Shown piece by piece: positions 8,519 to 15,629 of a stretch of DNA of 28,569 nt. This DNA comes from a virus: positions 1-28,569 of IMG/VR virus record IMGVR_UViG_3300025286_001766; one strand, 5' to 3'. A model generated the notes under the pieces. The model was not told where the DNA came from. It was given only the letters and a program-made list of their open reading frames with translations, and searched no databases. A program made the position numbers and the translations under genes. Each line of letters begins with the position of its first letter. Within the stretch, counting starts at the first letter, position 1.

Positions 8519-10103
8519 GCTGCTTGCCCCCTGCGTAGTAAGCTACATTGGTCTTAATGCCTAACCTCCCCAGTCTCTCTGCCCTGTCTATGTCGTTCAT
8601 CGTACGCCCTCTGGCGACTTCAGGCTTCTTGTATCTACTTGCTTTGCCCATATCATCCAGCATAAGCCCAAATAGTGATAGCACGTCCACTTGGTCATCG
8701 TGTTGCCCGTAAGGGAAGCGTAGTAGCTCAGCAACCAAGTCCTGCGTAAACGGGGCGTTGTGTGGTATAAAAACCTTGCCATCCAACATACGGCCCCTAA
8801 TAGACTGGGCACGTTGATCTTTCTTAGCACTAGGCGTGTACTTGCCATTCTCGCTGCTCCGTGGTGTCCAGGTGCTCTCTTCACGCATACGCTTCTTGAG
8901 GAAAGGCCCTATGGTGTTCAGTATCTGGCCCCTCTCCTCTGCCCAGTGTCTAGGGCTGTGTTCCTTCATCATGCCTATGACAGCTTCTACCCACTCGTCC
9001 GATAAGGCTTGCTCTCTATAAAGGTCCAGGAGGTAGATGTTGTCTGCCTGGTCCACCCCCATGACGGCATGGACCGTGTAGTCCCCTTCCCCGTGTCTAG
9101 TCGCGTAGTCCGATGCCCCGTACTTGACCAGGTTGTCAGGTTGTTTGTGCCAGTCGTAGTATCTGATGGCTCGTTCTGGGAAGTAGGCATCGTCATTGGG
9201 TATAGGGTCCAGTAAAAGTTGGCAACTGAAGTTGTAAGGGCTTAACTGCTTGCGTCTATCCTCGATGTATTCGGCTGAGAACAAGACAGGGTCGCCTGAA
9301 GCAGTGCCATCGCTTGTGGCAGGGTGCAAACGTGGTCGCGCAGCATCCCGTTCAAGCATTGCTCCATACGTGTCAGCATCGTGGTATCTCGTTCCAATGT
9401 ATCTGGCTTTTCCACCGTCTACCCCCAGGTTTAAGCTTAGTTCCCAAGCGTTCGTAGTCTTGCTGATCATCTCAGGGGTGGTTACTGATTTCTCTGTCAC
9501 CACATCGTCATATACTCTTAGTCTGTAGTGCTTCCCGGTAGGCATACCGTCAACGAGGCCCCACGCCTCGATGGTGGCTGCTGCAGGGTTGGTTTTGCGC
9601 TTGACGGTAAGACCTTCATCTTCTGACCACTTGGGGGCTTCCTTGCGTGGAGATTGCCATAGAATGTCAGGAAATAAGGCTTTGAGCTGTTCATTGCTCT
9701 CAAGCTCCTGCTTTATCTGGCGTAAGAAAGACTTGGCTATGGGACGTGTGTGAGCGAATATCCCTACTGTTAACTCTGGGTCTTTAAGGATGTCTTGTAT
9801 AGTGAGTGCAAAGGTAATGACTGTGCTTTTGTAATGCTCACGTGCCCATAGATCCAAATATCCGTCTGGGTCTTGTTGTACCTCTCTGCATCTATCAAGT
9901 ATCCACTCGTGTTCTGCGTCATCTCGCTGCAGGACGTATCTGAGGAGGAAGTATAGGTCATTAGTCGCTAAGTTCCTTAGGTGTCCCGTTCGTTCCTTGC
10001 TCGATAGCTTGCTCAACGAACTCCACAGTTGTTGGTATTGCCATATGCCCGTTAACAGTTGCGATAGGGCCACCGTTGGCTCCTGTGACTTCAAGACGCT
10101 CAT
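8484..10103 (-). CDS. terL: Terminase large subunit (packaging ATPase-nuclease)
   Basis: 539 residues as read from ATG 10103. The ATPase domain has a variant Walker A, AREHYKST (87-94), a Walker B-type VYDD (197-200) and a coupling-type GTRYH (237-241). The nuclease domain shows the first acidic residue in GASDYAT (D332), an AEE motif near residue 385 and a final FPYGQHDDQVD. This motor cuts and pumps DNA through the portal. The ATG start gives a 143-bp overlap with terS; a TTG at 10016 with a GGAG upstream would shorten the overlap and keep all motifs. The stop overlaps the next small ORF. Confidence 0.93.
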   Translation of the reverse strand: MSVLKSQEPTVALSQLLTGIWQYQQLWSSLSKLSSKERTGHLRNLATNDLYFLLRYVLQRDDAEHEWILDRCREVQQDPDGYLDLWAREHYKSTVITFALTIQDILKDPELTVGIFAHTRPIAKSFLRQIKQELESNEQLKALFPDILWQSPRKEAPKWSEDEGLTVKRKTNPAAATIEAWGLVDGMPTGKHYRLRVYDDVVTEKSVTTPEMISKTTNAWELSLNLGVDGGKARYIGTRYHDADTYGAMLERDAARPRLHPATSDGTASGDPVLFSAEYIEDRRKQLSPYNFSCQLLLDPIPNDDAYFPERAIRYYDWHKQPDNLVKYGASDYATRHGEGDYTVHAVMGVDQADNIYLLDLYREQALSDEWVEAVIGMMKEHSPRHWAEERGQILNTIGPFLKKRMREESTWTPRSSENGKYTPSAKKDQRAQSIRGRMLDGKVFIPHNAPFTQDLVAELLRFPYGQHDDQVDVLSLFGLMLDDMGKASRYKKPEVARGRTMNDIDRAERLGRLGIKTNVAYYAGGKQHETAHGPRHTA

Positions 10104-10377
10104 TATACCCTCTATACTTGGCCATACACTTGAGGTAGAAGATGATGGCCGTCATGTTGCCCTCTTGTATCTTGCGGAATAGCTGGGCCTCTGCTATGTC
10201 TATAGTCTGCTCACGTATTTCCTCGATAGTCTTCTGCAGCGTAGGGTGACGCTGCACCGCCTGGACTACGTTGCTGGGGGTACATCCCAGGGCTTTTGCT
10301 GCTACCGTTCGTAGGCCCCCAGATTGTCGTAAAGCTTTATCGAAGTCCTTTACCAGCAGGCCTTTATTAGCTGACAT
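9961..10377 (-). CDS. terS: Terminase small subunit
   Basis: 138 residues. The N-terminal half has a helix-turn-helix pattern (LRTVAAKALGCTPSNVVQAV, about 22-41). A helical oligomerisation part (IDIAEAQLFRKIQEGN then ATIIFYLK-type helix) follows, and MAKYRGYNER is close to the YKGRWxER-type segment common in TerS proteins. It recognises viral DNA and regulates TerL, encoded next and overlapping. An ATG with a good context starts it 3 bp after the stop of the truncated methyltransferase gene. Confidence 0.85.
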   Translation of the reverse strand: MSANKGLLVKDFDKALRQSGGLRTVAAKALGCTPSNVVQAVQRHPTLQKTIEEIREQTIDIAEAQLFRKIQEGNMTAIIFYLKCMAKYRGYNERLEVTGANGGPIATVNGHMAIPTTVEFVEQAIEQGTNGTPKELSD

Positions 10378-10380
10378 TGT

Positions 10381-10869
10381 TTATCCTGTTAGGCTAGTTA
10401 GGCGCTCTGGCTGTAAGCCGTTGTTTTTTAAGCGTTCTAGGGTCACCGCACAGTATTTAGGTTCTATCTCCATAGCGTAGCAGGTTCTTTGTTCTTGTTC
10501 TGCTGCTACTATGGTGGTGCCTGATCCTACAAAGGGGTCGTATACGTCTCCGGTATGGTTTCTAATAGGGCGTGCCATACATTCTAATGGCTTCTGGGTA
10601 GAGTGTCCTCCGTCTACGTTCTTGTCCCAGTCTATTTTCCATACAGTGGTTTGCGACCTGTCTCCGTTCCATACAGCCGTTGCCCCTTTTCTTACTGCAT
10701 ACCAGCAAGGCTCGTGCTCTACGTGGTAGTGGCCCCTGCTTATTACGTGATTGCGCTTGGACCATATAATCTGGTTGCGTATTTCAAAGCCTACTGTTTG
10801 TAGGCCCTGCTCAACGGTGCTGGCATGCAGACCGGCATGCCATGTATAACTAATGTTTGCTGGCGACAA
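10381..10869 (-). CDS. N-terminally truncated N6/N4-type DNA methyltransferase
   Basis: 162 residues from TTG 10869. The segment IIWSKRNHVISRGHYHVEHE, then PCWYAVRKG, then STQKPLECM and DPFVGSGTT closely fits the C-terminal half of amino-methyltransferases with motif order IV...I, where DPFxGSGTT is the SAM-binding motif I. The catalytic DPPY motif IV, normally about 60-80 residues upstream, is absent. Family-like residues (RIDWQEAWAL) continue in frame upstream of the TTG but meet the TGA that ends the PP-loop gene at 10972, with no start codon between. It may be inactive debris, or a partner of another protein. Decay is favoured. Confidence 0.7.
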   Translation of the reverse strand: MSPANISYTWHAGLHASTVEQGLQTVGFEIRNQIIWSKRNHVISRGHYHVEHEPCWYAVRKGATAVWNGDRSQTTVWKIDWDKNVDGGHSTQKPLECMARPIRNHTGDVYDPFVGSGTTIVAAEQEQRTCYAMEIEPKYCAVTLERLKNNGLQPERLTSLTG

Positions 10870-10971
10870 GGCCCATGCCTCCTGCCAGTCGATACGGTTG
10901 TAGGACCTTGGGTGATCTTCTTGGTAAAGGTGGAACCTGTCTTGCCTGCTCTCTTGCGTGGCATATAAACC

Positions 10972-11721
10972 TCACATTGAACACATCTTGCATTTCATAT
11001 CAGCCATACGGTCTTTCTCTTGGAACAGGTCGTCCATAACCTTTGACCCTGGCGGGACCTCGCCATTGTCAAAACGTTCTCTAAGGCACTTCAAAGAGGC
11101 TGGCCAGGTGTCTCTGCCTTCCGACCTGAACGTATGACCTAGCGACTCTTCAACGACTACGCCCTTGTCATACTCTTCTGGGTGATCCCTCCACAGCTTC
11201 CACCATTCACCTAGCCTCTGCCAGAAGCATACCGCACAGTCCGTTCTTTCCGGTATCGTAATCTGCTGGCTGTTGAGGTACTCCATAACGTCTTTGAGGC
11301 CCCAACCCCACTCAGACAGTGGGTAACGCTGTTGTAGCCCCTCTTGTATCTCTGGCTCTGTATAGGAGATGCCTTCACGCTCAGCCTCATCAGCCCGTAA
11401 GCCCACATAACCCACAGCAGGCATGTTCTGTAGCAAGTATGTCTTAAATGGTGCTATCTTAAGTAATCGGGTACAAAAACGAGCACGCCAGTTGGGTATC
11501 ATCTTCTGATCTATGATAAGCCCAAACAACGTGCCTTTGGTCAAATGTAATATGTCTTGGCCCAGCCTGTCTTCCAGGTTGCGCCAATGGTCCTGCATAG
11601 CTGGTAGCTCGTTGCCCGTTGGAGTGCATAGGTATATATACTCTCTGGGTTCTACCTCCCTTAACCGCAAAGCCATAGCCGTAGAGTCTTTACCACCAGA
11701 CAAGAGTACTATATGTTTCAT
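10972..11721 (-). CDS. PAPS reductase / PP-loop ATPase family protein
   Basis: 249 residues. The N-terminus LSGGKDSTAM (7-16) is the PP-loop that binds ATP or an adenylyl group in the PAPS-reductase/DndC/QueC superfamily. FCTRLLKIAPF matches the CTxxLK segment of PAPS-reductase-like proteins. Further cysteines at DCAVC and a C-terminal CKMCSM could bind a metal or Fe-S cluster. A GGGAGG lies before the ATG and a Com-like gene is immediately upstream. Members in phages may act in DNA or tRNA thiolation, or other modification; here the neighbouring methyltransferases suggest nucleic-acid modification. True sulfate assimilation is unlikely in this context. Confidence 0.8.
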   Translation of the reverse strand: MKHIVLLSGGKDSTAMALRLREVEPREYIYLCTPTGNELPAMQDHWRNLEDRLGQDILHLTKGTLFGLIIDQKMIPNWRARFCTRLLKIAPFKTYLLQNMPAVGYVGLRADEAEREGISYTEPEIQEGLQQRYPLSEWGWGLKDVMEYLNSQQITIPERTDCAVCFWQRLGEWWKLWRDHPEEYDKGVVVEESLGHTFRSEGRDTWPASLKCLRERFDNGEVPPGSKVMDDLFQEKDRMADMKCKMCSM

Positions 11722-11729
11722 GAGCCTCC

Positions 11730-11891
11730 CTATACCTGTATGGTGTTTTCTTTTTTGCAGCGCCTACATCTAATGCGTATCTCTGAGCCTCGCTTTGCCT
11801 CCATCAAGAACTTGTTACACCGTAGGCATACTACACGCCTAAAGTCCTTGGTAGTAAGAATATGGGAAACATTACGGGGTTTGTCAACCAT
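11730..11891 (-). CDS. Com-like small zinc-finger protein
   Basis: 53 residues from ATG 11891, overlapping the MT-A70 stop by 8 bp. Two knuckles, VCLRCNK (C22, C25) and RCRRCKK (C42, C45), are separated by 16 residues in a basic protein. This layout is that of Mu Com, an RNA-binding zinc finger that activates translation of the mom DNA-modification gene. Here the next gene, 8 bp downstream, is the PP-loop protein rather than mom. By analogy it may control translation of that gene, but this is inference. A generic zinc ribbon is the alternative. Confidence 0.65.
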   Translation of the reverse strand: MVDKPRNVSHILTTKDFRRVVCLRCNKFLMEAKRGSEIRIRCRRCKKENTIQV

Positions 11892-12465
11892 TATCAAATA
11901 AAGGTAAAGAGTCCTTGATGCATTCGTTGCCTACACTGTCCCACCCTTCACGACTACGCCTTGCAAACAGTTCTAGGTATGGGCCTGGCAACGCCTCTGC
12001 AATCTCGTATATGCTGTGAGGTTTCCTTGAATGGCCTAGATTAGGGCTCAGGAGGCCCAGGAAACCCTTTTCTTTGGGTGGGCTTACATTCCCCCTCGTA
12101 GCCAACAAGATCGGCTCAGAGCAGCCCCTGACCCAGTAACCTATGCCGTATTGAAAAGAAAGTTTGTTTTCTGTTGACATTTTTACCCACGGCAAGCCCG
12201 TCTTGTAAACAAACCCCCATTTTTCTATAAGCTCAATGCCCACCTTTAACTTTGGCCATGTTGCCCATAAAATCAATAGGCTATTCTCGATGGACCATTC
12301 GTTAACGGGCAGTTGATATAAGTCGTTGTTTTCCATGGTAAAGTAGTGATCTTTGACATCCCCATGGCCTGGGACCCCATGTGTATATTGCCACGGTGGG
12401 TCTGCCAGTATAACACCATACTTCTTTTCTGGCTCAAAGTCTCTAATGTCGCCCTTAAATACCAT
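11884..12465 (-). CDS. MT-A70 family adenine methyltransferase
   Basis: 193 residues. ADPPWQY (21-27) is the catalytic DPPW motif of MT-A70 N6-adenine methyltransferases, followed by LLILWATWPKL and a GFVYKTGLPWVK strand-helix region typical of the family. The late SRKPHSIYEIAEAL and LELFARRSREGW close the fold; the FARR-GW block is the usual C-terminal signature. It would methylate adenine in DNA with SAM. The ATG has no obvious ribosome-binding site and probably depends on coupling to the upstream gene, which overlaps it. Confidence 0.88.
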   Translation of the reverse strand: MVFKGDIRDFEPEKKYGVILADPPWQYTHGVPGHGDVKDHYFTMENNDLYQLPVNEWSIENSLLILWATWPKLKVGIELIEKWGFVYKTGLPWVKMSTENKLSFQYGIGYWVRGCSEPILLATRGNVSPPKEKGFLGLLSPNLGHSRKPHSIYEIAEALPGPYLELFARRSREGWDSVGNECIKDSLPLFDNG

Positions 12466-12644
12466 CTTGTTCGTATGCCTCGCGTTCTGCCCTGGTAAAG
12501 ATAATACATACCAAACTCTTTCTTCAGGTCTCTAATGCCCTGCCTGTCGCCCTTTCTAGCTAATGCCATAAGCTTCTTACGCCTGTCAAATACTATCTGC
12601 TCGCTCTCTGTCTTCTTGAAGGGCTTACGGTTAAATACGTTCAT
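12273..12644 (-). CDS. Small basic protein, probably frameshifted near its end
   Basis: As read, 123 residues, starting with an excellent GGGGGAGG site. The first 55 residues (KLMALARKGDRQGIRDLKKE) look like real helical, basic protein. The remainder overlaps the MT-A70 gene by 193 bp out of frame and reads as a shadow. A shift of one base near CTTTACCAGG (about 12495) would give RAEREAYEQDGI and a stop at 12455-12457, overlapping the MT-A70 start by 11 bp, a normal overlap. The true gene is therefore probably about 12455-12644. A sequencing indel, a mutation or programmed frameshifting could explain it. Function unknown. Confidence 0.55.
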   Translation of the reverse strand: MNVFNRKPFKKTESEQIVFDRRKKLMALARKGDRQGIRDLKKEFGMYYLYQGRTRGIRTRWYLRATLETLSQKRSMVLYWQTHRGNIHMGSQAMGMSKITTLPWKTTTYINCPLTNGPSRIAY

Positions 12645-12675
12645 TCCTCCCCCTCGTAGTCATAGGCCGTCACCT

Positions 12676-13581
12676 CTATTCCGTTTCCCAGTATTTTAGC
12701 ATAGGGGCAAACTTCTTTTGTATTTCCTTGTACTCTTTTTCCCCTACTAGCCGTATCTCTATATCAGGATAATACTTAGCCATTCTCTTAAGACGTGTCT
12801 TGCTCTTCGCATCCATCCACCCCTTAACCTCCACATAATAAGGGTCTTCGCCTTTGTTTTCCCACACCTCAAAGTCACAAGTATAAGACCGTGTCCCCCT
12901 CTTTATCTCTTCAAAATACCACGTCTGGCTTTCAAACTTCCAAGCATGTATAGCCTTTACCTTCTTTAAAAAGTTTAAATAACGTGCATAGTTAGCCTCC
13001 CACCTTGATCTAAAATATTGTCCCAAGTCTTCTCTTTTACCTCCCTTGCCCCTGGAATAAACATAGTCTAAATTTTTTCCTAAACTTCTACGCCCTCTGT
13101 TCCTGTCGCTTAACTTCTGCTTTCTACTCTCAGAATGATGTCCTGTTGTCAAATCTTGCCATGACTTCTTTCCTGCCTCTGACAGTTTCTTTCTAGTTTT
13201 TTTTGAATGCCTATGCCCTAAATAACCTCTAGGATGTTCATTCTCTTCAAGCCATTTCTTTCTCTGCCTAGAAGCCTCAGCCCTTCTCTCGAGAGAATGC
13301 TTTTTAAACTTCCCCTCTTCCCACATTTTTTTTATTGCTATTGACTGTTTAGGCCTTTTAGTCCCGGTGACCGTTGCTATTCTTTTCTTAATAGCATTTT
13401 TATGTACCTCGTTATTTTTATCAGCTCTCAGCTTTAGCTGAGATGCCATTGCCCTGATACTACCTCGACTTCTCATCAATCTATCAGCGCACCACTCAAG
13501 CCCCTTGCTGGCGTACTTATCTCGCAAGAATGCAATATCCTTTTCAGACCATACCTTCCTGCTTGTCAGCAAAGGCATCAC
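12676..13581 (-). CDS. Putative homing endonuclease, NUMOD3 repeats with PD-(D/E)XK nuclease
   Basis: 301 residues. An N-terminal WSEKDIAFLRDKY...SRGSIRAMASQL region resembles a SANT/HTH DNA-binding unit. The middle has NUMOD3-like repeats (HSKKTRKKLSEAGKKSW and SESRKQKLSDRNRG), modular DNA-binding motifs of homing endonucleases. The C-terminus has a nuclease pattern: RSRWEANYARYL (Glu), YTCDFEVWE (Asp), YYVEVKGW (Glu-x-Lys). Coding bias is visibly more AT-rich and Lys-rich than its neighbours, a sign of separate origin. ATGA overlap joins it to the coiled-coil gene. It probably moves as a free-standing selfish nuclease. Confidence 0.75.
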   Translation of the reverse strand: MMPLLTSRKVWSEKDIAFLRDKYASKGLEWCADRLMRSRGSIRAMASQLKLRADKNNEVHKNAIKKRIATVTGTKRPKQSIAIKKMWEEGKFKKHSLERRAEASRQRKKWLEENEHPRGYLGHRHSKKTRKKLSEAGKKSWQDLTTGHHSESRKQKLSDRNRGRRSLGKNLDYVYSRGKGGKREDLGQYFRSRWEANYARYLNFLKKVKAIHAWKFESQTWYFEEIKRGTRSYTCDFEVWENKGEDPYYVEVKGWMDAKSKTRLKRMAKYYPDIEIRLVGEKEYKEIQKKFAPMLKYWETE

Positions 13582-14249
13582 TCAGCCTCCTTGATCTTAG
13601 CGAGGGCGTTTCGAGCAACTTCACCATACGACTCAACCGCATACACTTCCAGCCCCTCCACAGCGGTTGCGAGGTGTTCGCATACTGGAGCAAGCTCTTG
13701 ATACTCGCCCTGTGCATATTTCAGTTCAGCCTCAAGCTTCTGGACTTTCTCGGTCAGATCGAAATTCTTCTGAACCATCGCTACATCATTGGGATCAATA
13801 CTCACACCGTCCAGTTTATATTGCTCAACTTCAGCCTCAAGCGTCTGTATGTCCTCTTTACAGTTGTGGATAAGCACACCCTGACGGTTCAGCCTCGATA
13901 CAAGTGTACGTTCATTAGCTTTCAGCCTGTCACGCTCGTCCATCGCTTTCTCTGCACACTGCTTCCAGCCATCACCGCCAGCCAATAGTCCTTGCGCCTC
14001 TGCCAACTGCTTCTCGTGCCAGTGGACCGTTGCTGTCAGGTTATAGTTCTTCTCGGTAAGCGTGTCTATGTCTGCTTCCAGCTTTTCGCAGTATTCAGCC
14101 ACTCCATATTCGATATAGCCTTCAAGCGTATTGGTAAGCGTGTCTATGTGGGACAGCAGTTCATCCCGTTCATCCAGTGTTAAGTAATAGCCCTCATCTG
14201 TGAGATGTCCCAACTTGCGTATCTCTTCCAGCCGTTCAGGTGTCATCAT
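13578..14249 (-). CDS. Coiled-coil protein of unknown function
   Basis: 223 residues, mainly helical with long heptad patterns (residues about 25-110 and 125-215). A short internal repeat, SHIDTLTNTLE and ADIDTLTEKNY, is encoded by a 17-bp DNA repeat. Cysteines are scattered with no zinc pattern. It overlaps the upstream 134-residue gene by 14 bp and the endonuclease gene by 4 bp, so it belongs to the same operon. Codon use looks different from the head genes. No family recognised; a structural or regulatory oligomer is possible. Confidence 0.65.
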   Translation of the reverse strand: MMTPERLEEIRKLGHLTDEGYYLTLDERDELLSHIDTLTNTLEGYIEYGVAEYCEKLEADIDTLTEKNYNLTATVHWHEKQLAEAQGLLAGGDGWKQCAEKAMDERDRLKANERTLVSRLNRQGVLIHNCKEDIQTLEAEVEQYKLDGVSIDPNDVAMVQKNFDLTEKVQKLEAELKYAQGEYQELAPVCEHLATAVEGLEVYAVESYGEVARNALAKIKEAE

Positions 14250-14640
14250 GCCTCCAGTGCTTAGCTACTGCATCTATGACCTCTTTATACAGTCCTGTAG
14301 GTAGCTCTGGGTAGCTGCTGATGATGGCTAATACATCACAAAGACAGTCTTTAAGGTCTGGTTCGTGCCAAAGCTTTTTTTCTTTTAAATAGTCCGCATA
14401 GTAAGCCTGCCTAATCACCCACTCTTTGCCATCAAATATCTCACCCAATGCATTTACAGAACCTTCCGAATGTATATATTCCGCAAACTCTTCAGAGTCC
14501 TCTAGCCTGTCGTTCATTACGTCTGCTTCCAGGTTGCCGTGTTCTTCTTCCATACGAGCCTCCTCTAGTCCCATTTTCTGGTACATTCCTGAATCATACC
14601 AACTACACATAAAATCTGGGTGTGGGTATGCATATTTCAT
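14236..14640 (-). CDS. Hypothetical acidic protein
   Basis: 134 residues, acidic, with several aromatic residues (an N-terminal HPDFMCSWYDSGMYQ) and a helical C-terminal half (DVLAIISSY, YKEVIDAVAKHW). It overlaps the upstream HNH gene by 4 bp and the downstream coiled-coil gene by 14 bp. No catalytic or binding motif is seen; function unknown. Confidence 0.6.
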   Translation of the reverse strand: MKYAYPHPDFMCSWYDSGMYQKMGLEEARMEEEHGNLEADVMNDRLEDSEEFAEYIHSEGSVNALGEIFDGKEWVIRQAYYADYLKEKKLWHEPDLKDCLCDVLAIISSYPELPTGLYKEVIDAVAKHWRHDDT

Positions 14641-15014
14641 TTATGCATCTCTACCTGACTCATAACCGTCTGTGCCAGGTCTGTCTCTGGACAGGTGTAT
14701 GAAGCCATAAGTATGTTAGCCATCGCTGCCTTGATATTCTGTGCGGTCATCTTATGAAAGACGGTGCTAAAGTATTCCTGCTCTACCTCCCACGCTATGT
14801 CTGGCTCGTTGCCGTGAGCTACCTGCCACCATACCGGACTACCGTGAAAAGAGTGCTTGCCCACCCTGTGGTGGTTAGGGCATAGCGGTATCACTCGCTC
14901 TGACTTCTGCCCCATACCCACATCAGAACGTATGTGGTGAACCTCCGCGGGGCTGTCTAGCCCCTCTCTACGGCATATCCAGCAGCCAAAGCCTGCTATG
15001 ACGTCAAGGTCCAT
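14637..15014 (-). CDS. Ref-like HNH nuclease family protein
   Basis: 125 residues from ATG 15014, chosen for its AAGGA site and an 11-bp overlap with the gene upstream; ATG 15083 would overlap it by 80 bp. CWIC (C11, C14), EVHHI (H26, H27), and IPLCPNHH (C45, H48, H49) followed by HSFHG form the zinc-bound HNH core seen in P1 Ref, a RecA-dependent nuclease, and in phage Ref-like/NinG-type proteins. It may act in recombination, together with the Rad52-like protein of this phage. Nuclease fold likely; role inferred. Confidence 0.75.
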   Translation of the reverse strand: MDLDVIAGFGCWICRREGLDSPAEVHHIRSDVGMGQKSERVIPLCPNHHRVGKHSFHGSPVWWQVAHGNEPDIAWEVEQEYFSTVFHKMTAQNIKAAMANILMASYTCPETDLAQTVMSQVEMHK

Positions 15015-15186
15015 TCTTTTCCTTAAGAAGTTCATGGGCCACTCGTAAACCTGCGTACTTGATAGCTTTGTTCCAGGCTTCAACTAGACTATCAGTAGGC
15101 TCTAGGCCAAAAGCTAACTGGTCCCTACTGCCGATCTTTTCATAGCGACAACACATTACCGCCTTTTCAATAGTTTTACGGTCCAC
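15004..15186 (-). CDS. Small hypothetical protein
   Basis: 60 residues, mostly helical (VEAWNKAIKYAGLRVAHELL). The stop overlaps the Ref-like start and the gene starts 3 bp after the stop of the 85-residue gene upstream, so it sits firmly in the operon. No motif recognised; a small accessory or DNA-binding protein is possible. Confidence 0.55.
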   Translation of the reverse strand: MDRKTIEKAVMCCRYEKIGSRDQLAFGLEPTDSLVEAWNKAIKYAGLRVAHELLKEKNGP

Positions 15187-15189
15187 TGC

Positions 15190-15447
15190 CTACATTCCTT
15201 CTGATATGATAATAGAAGTTTTAAGGGCTTTTTTTATTTCAGGTACACCGCCTCCTGTTATTCCAAATGCGTCAAAGGCTTCAATAGCTGATTCAAGTAA
15301 ATCTCGCAACTTCTCATTATCTTCGTGCAAAACAGCAATAAGGCACAATGGGTTTTTGTCTTTCATTTGCTCTGGTAACAAGTCCAAATCATACAGCAAT
15401 GACAGCAACTTAGGCGTCTTGTTGATATATTCAAGTGCTGATTTCAT
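15190..15447 (-). CDS. Hypothetical helical protein
   Basis: 85 residues, helical, with LLSLLYDLDLLPEQM and a second helix DNEKLRDLLESAIEAFDAFG, then a Gly-rich turn. The start ATGA-overlaps the small gene upstream (ends 15444). Base composition is more AT-rich than the genes on either side. No family recognised. Confidence 0.55.
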   Translation of the reverse strand: MKSALEYINKTPKLLSLLYDLDLLPEQMKDKNPLCLIAVLHEDNEKLRDLLESAIEAFDAFGITGGGVPEIKKALKTSIIISEGM

Positions 15448-15629
15448 GGTCCTGCCCCTACATTCCTCCTGATACGTGCGTGTGCTACCTCATACCTCAC
15501 GTCCCACCGCTGCGCCAGCATCGCCACCAGGCTCACCACCAGGCCCCTGTCCAGCGGTACCTGAAACACCTGCTGCTGGTCTTTTCTTCCCCATTTCCAG
15601 TCGCCCATGATACTTTTCGTAACCGTCAT
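15444..15629 (-). CDS. Small protein in an overlapping frame
   Basis: 61 residues from ATG 15629 (MTVTKSIMGDWKWGRK...). The ATG is preceded by GGGGGAGGG at good spacing, and the stop makes an ATGA overlap with the 15447 gene, both strong signs of real translation. It overlaps the last 140 bp of the 15490-16236 gene, whose own frame there is Gly/Ala/Pro-rich and atypical. The sequence QVFQVPLDRGLVVSLVAML looks like an ordinary folded protein. Function unknown. Confidence 0.5.
   Translation of the reverse strand: MTVTKSIMGDWKWGRKDQQQVFQVPLDRGLVVSLVAMLAQRWDVRYEVAHARIRRNVGAGP

Noticed and set aside
9770-9961. 63-residue frame whose ATG overlaps the TerS stop
   Set aside because: It lies wholly within TerL in another frame and its composition is Ser/Thr-rich and unnatural; the start overlap is coincidental.
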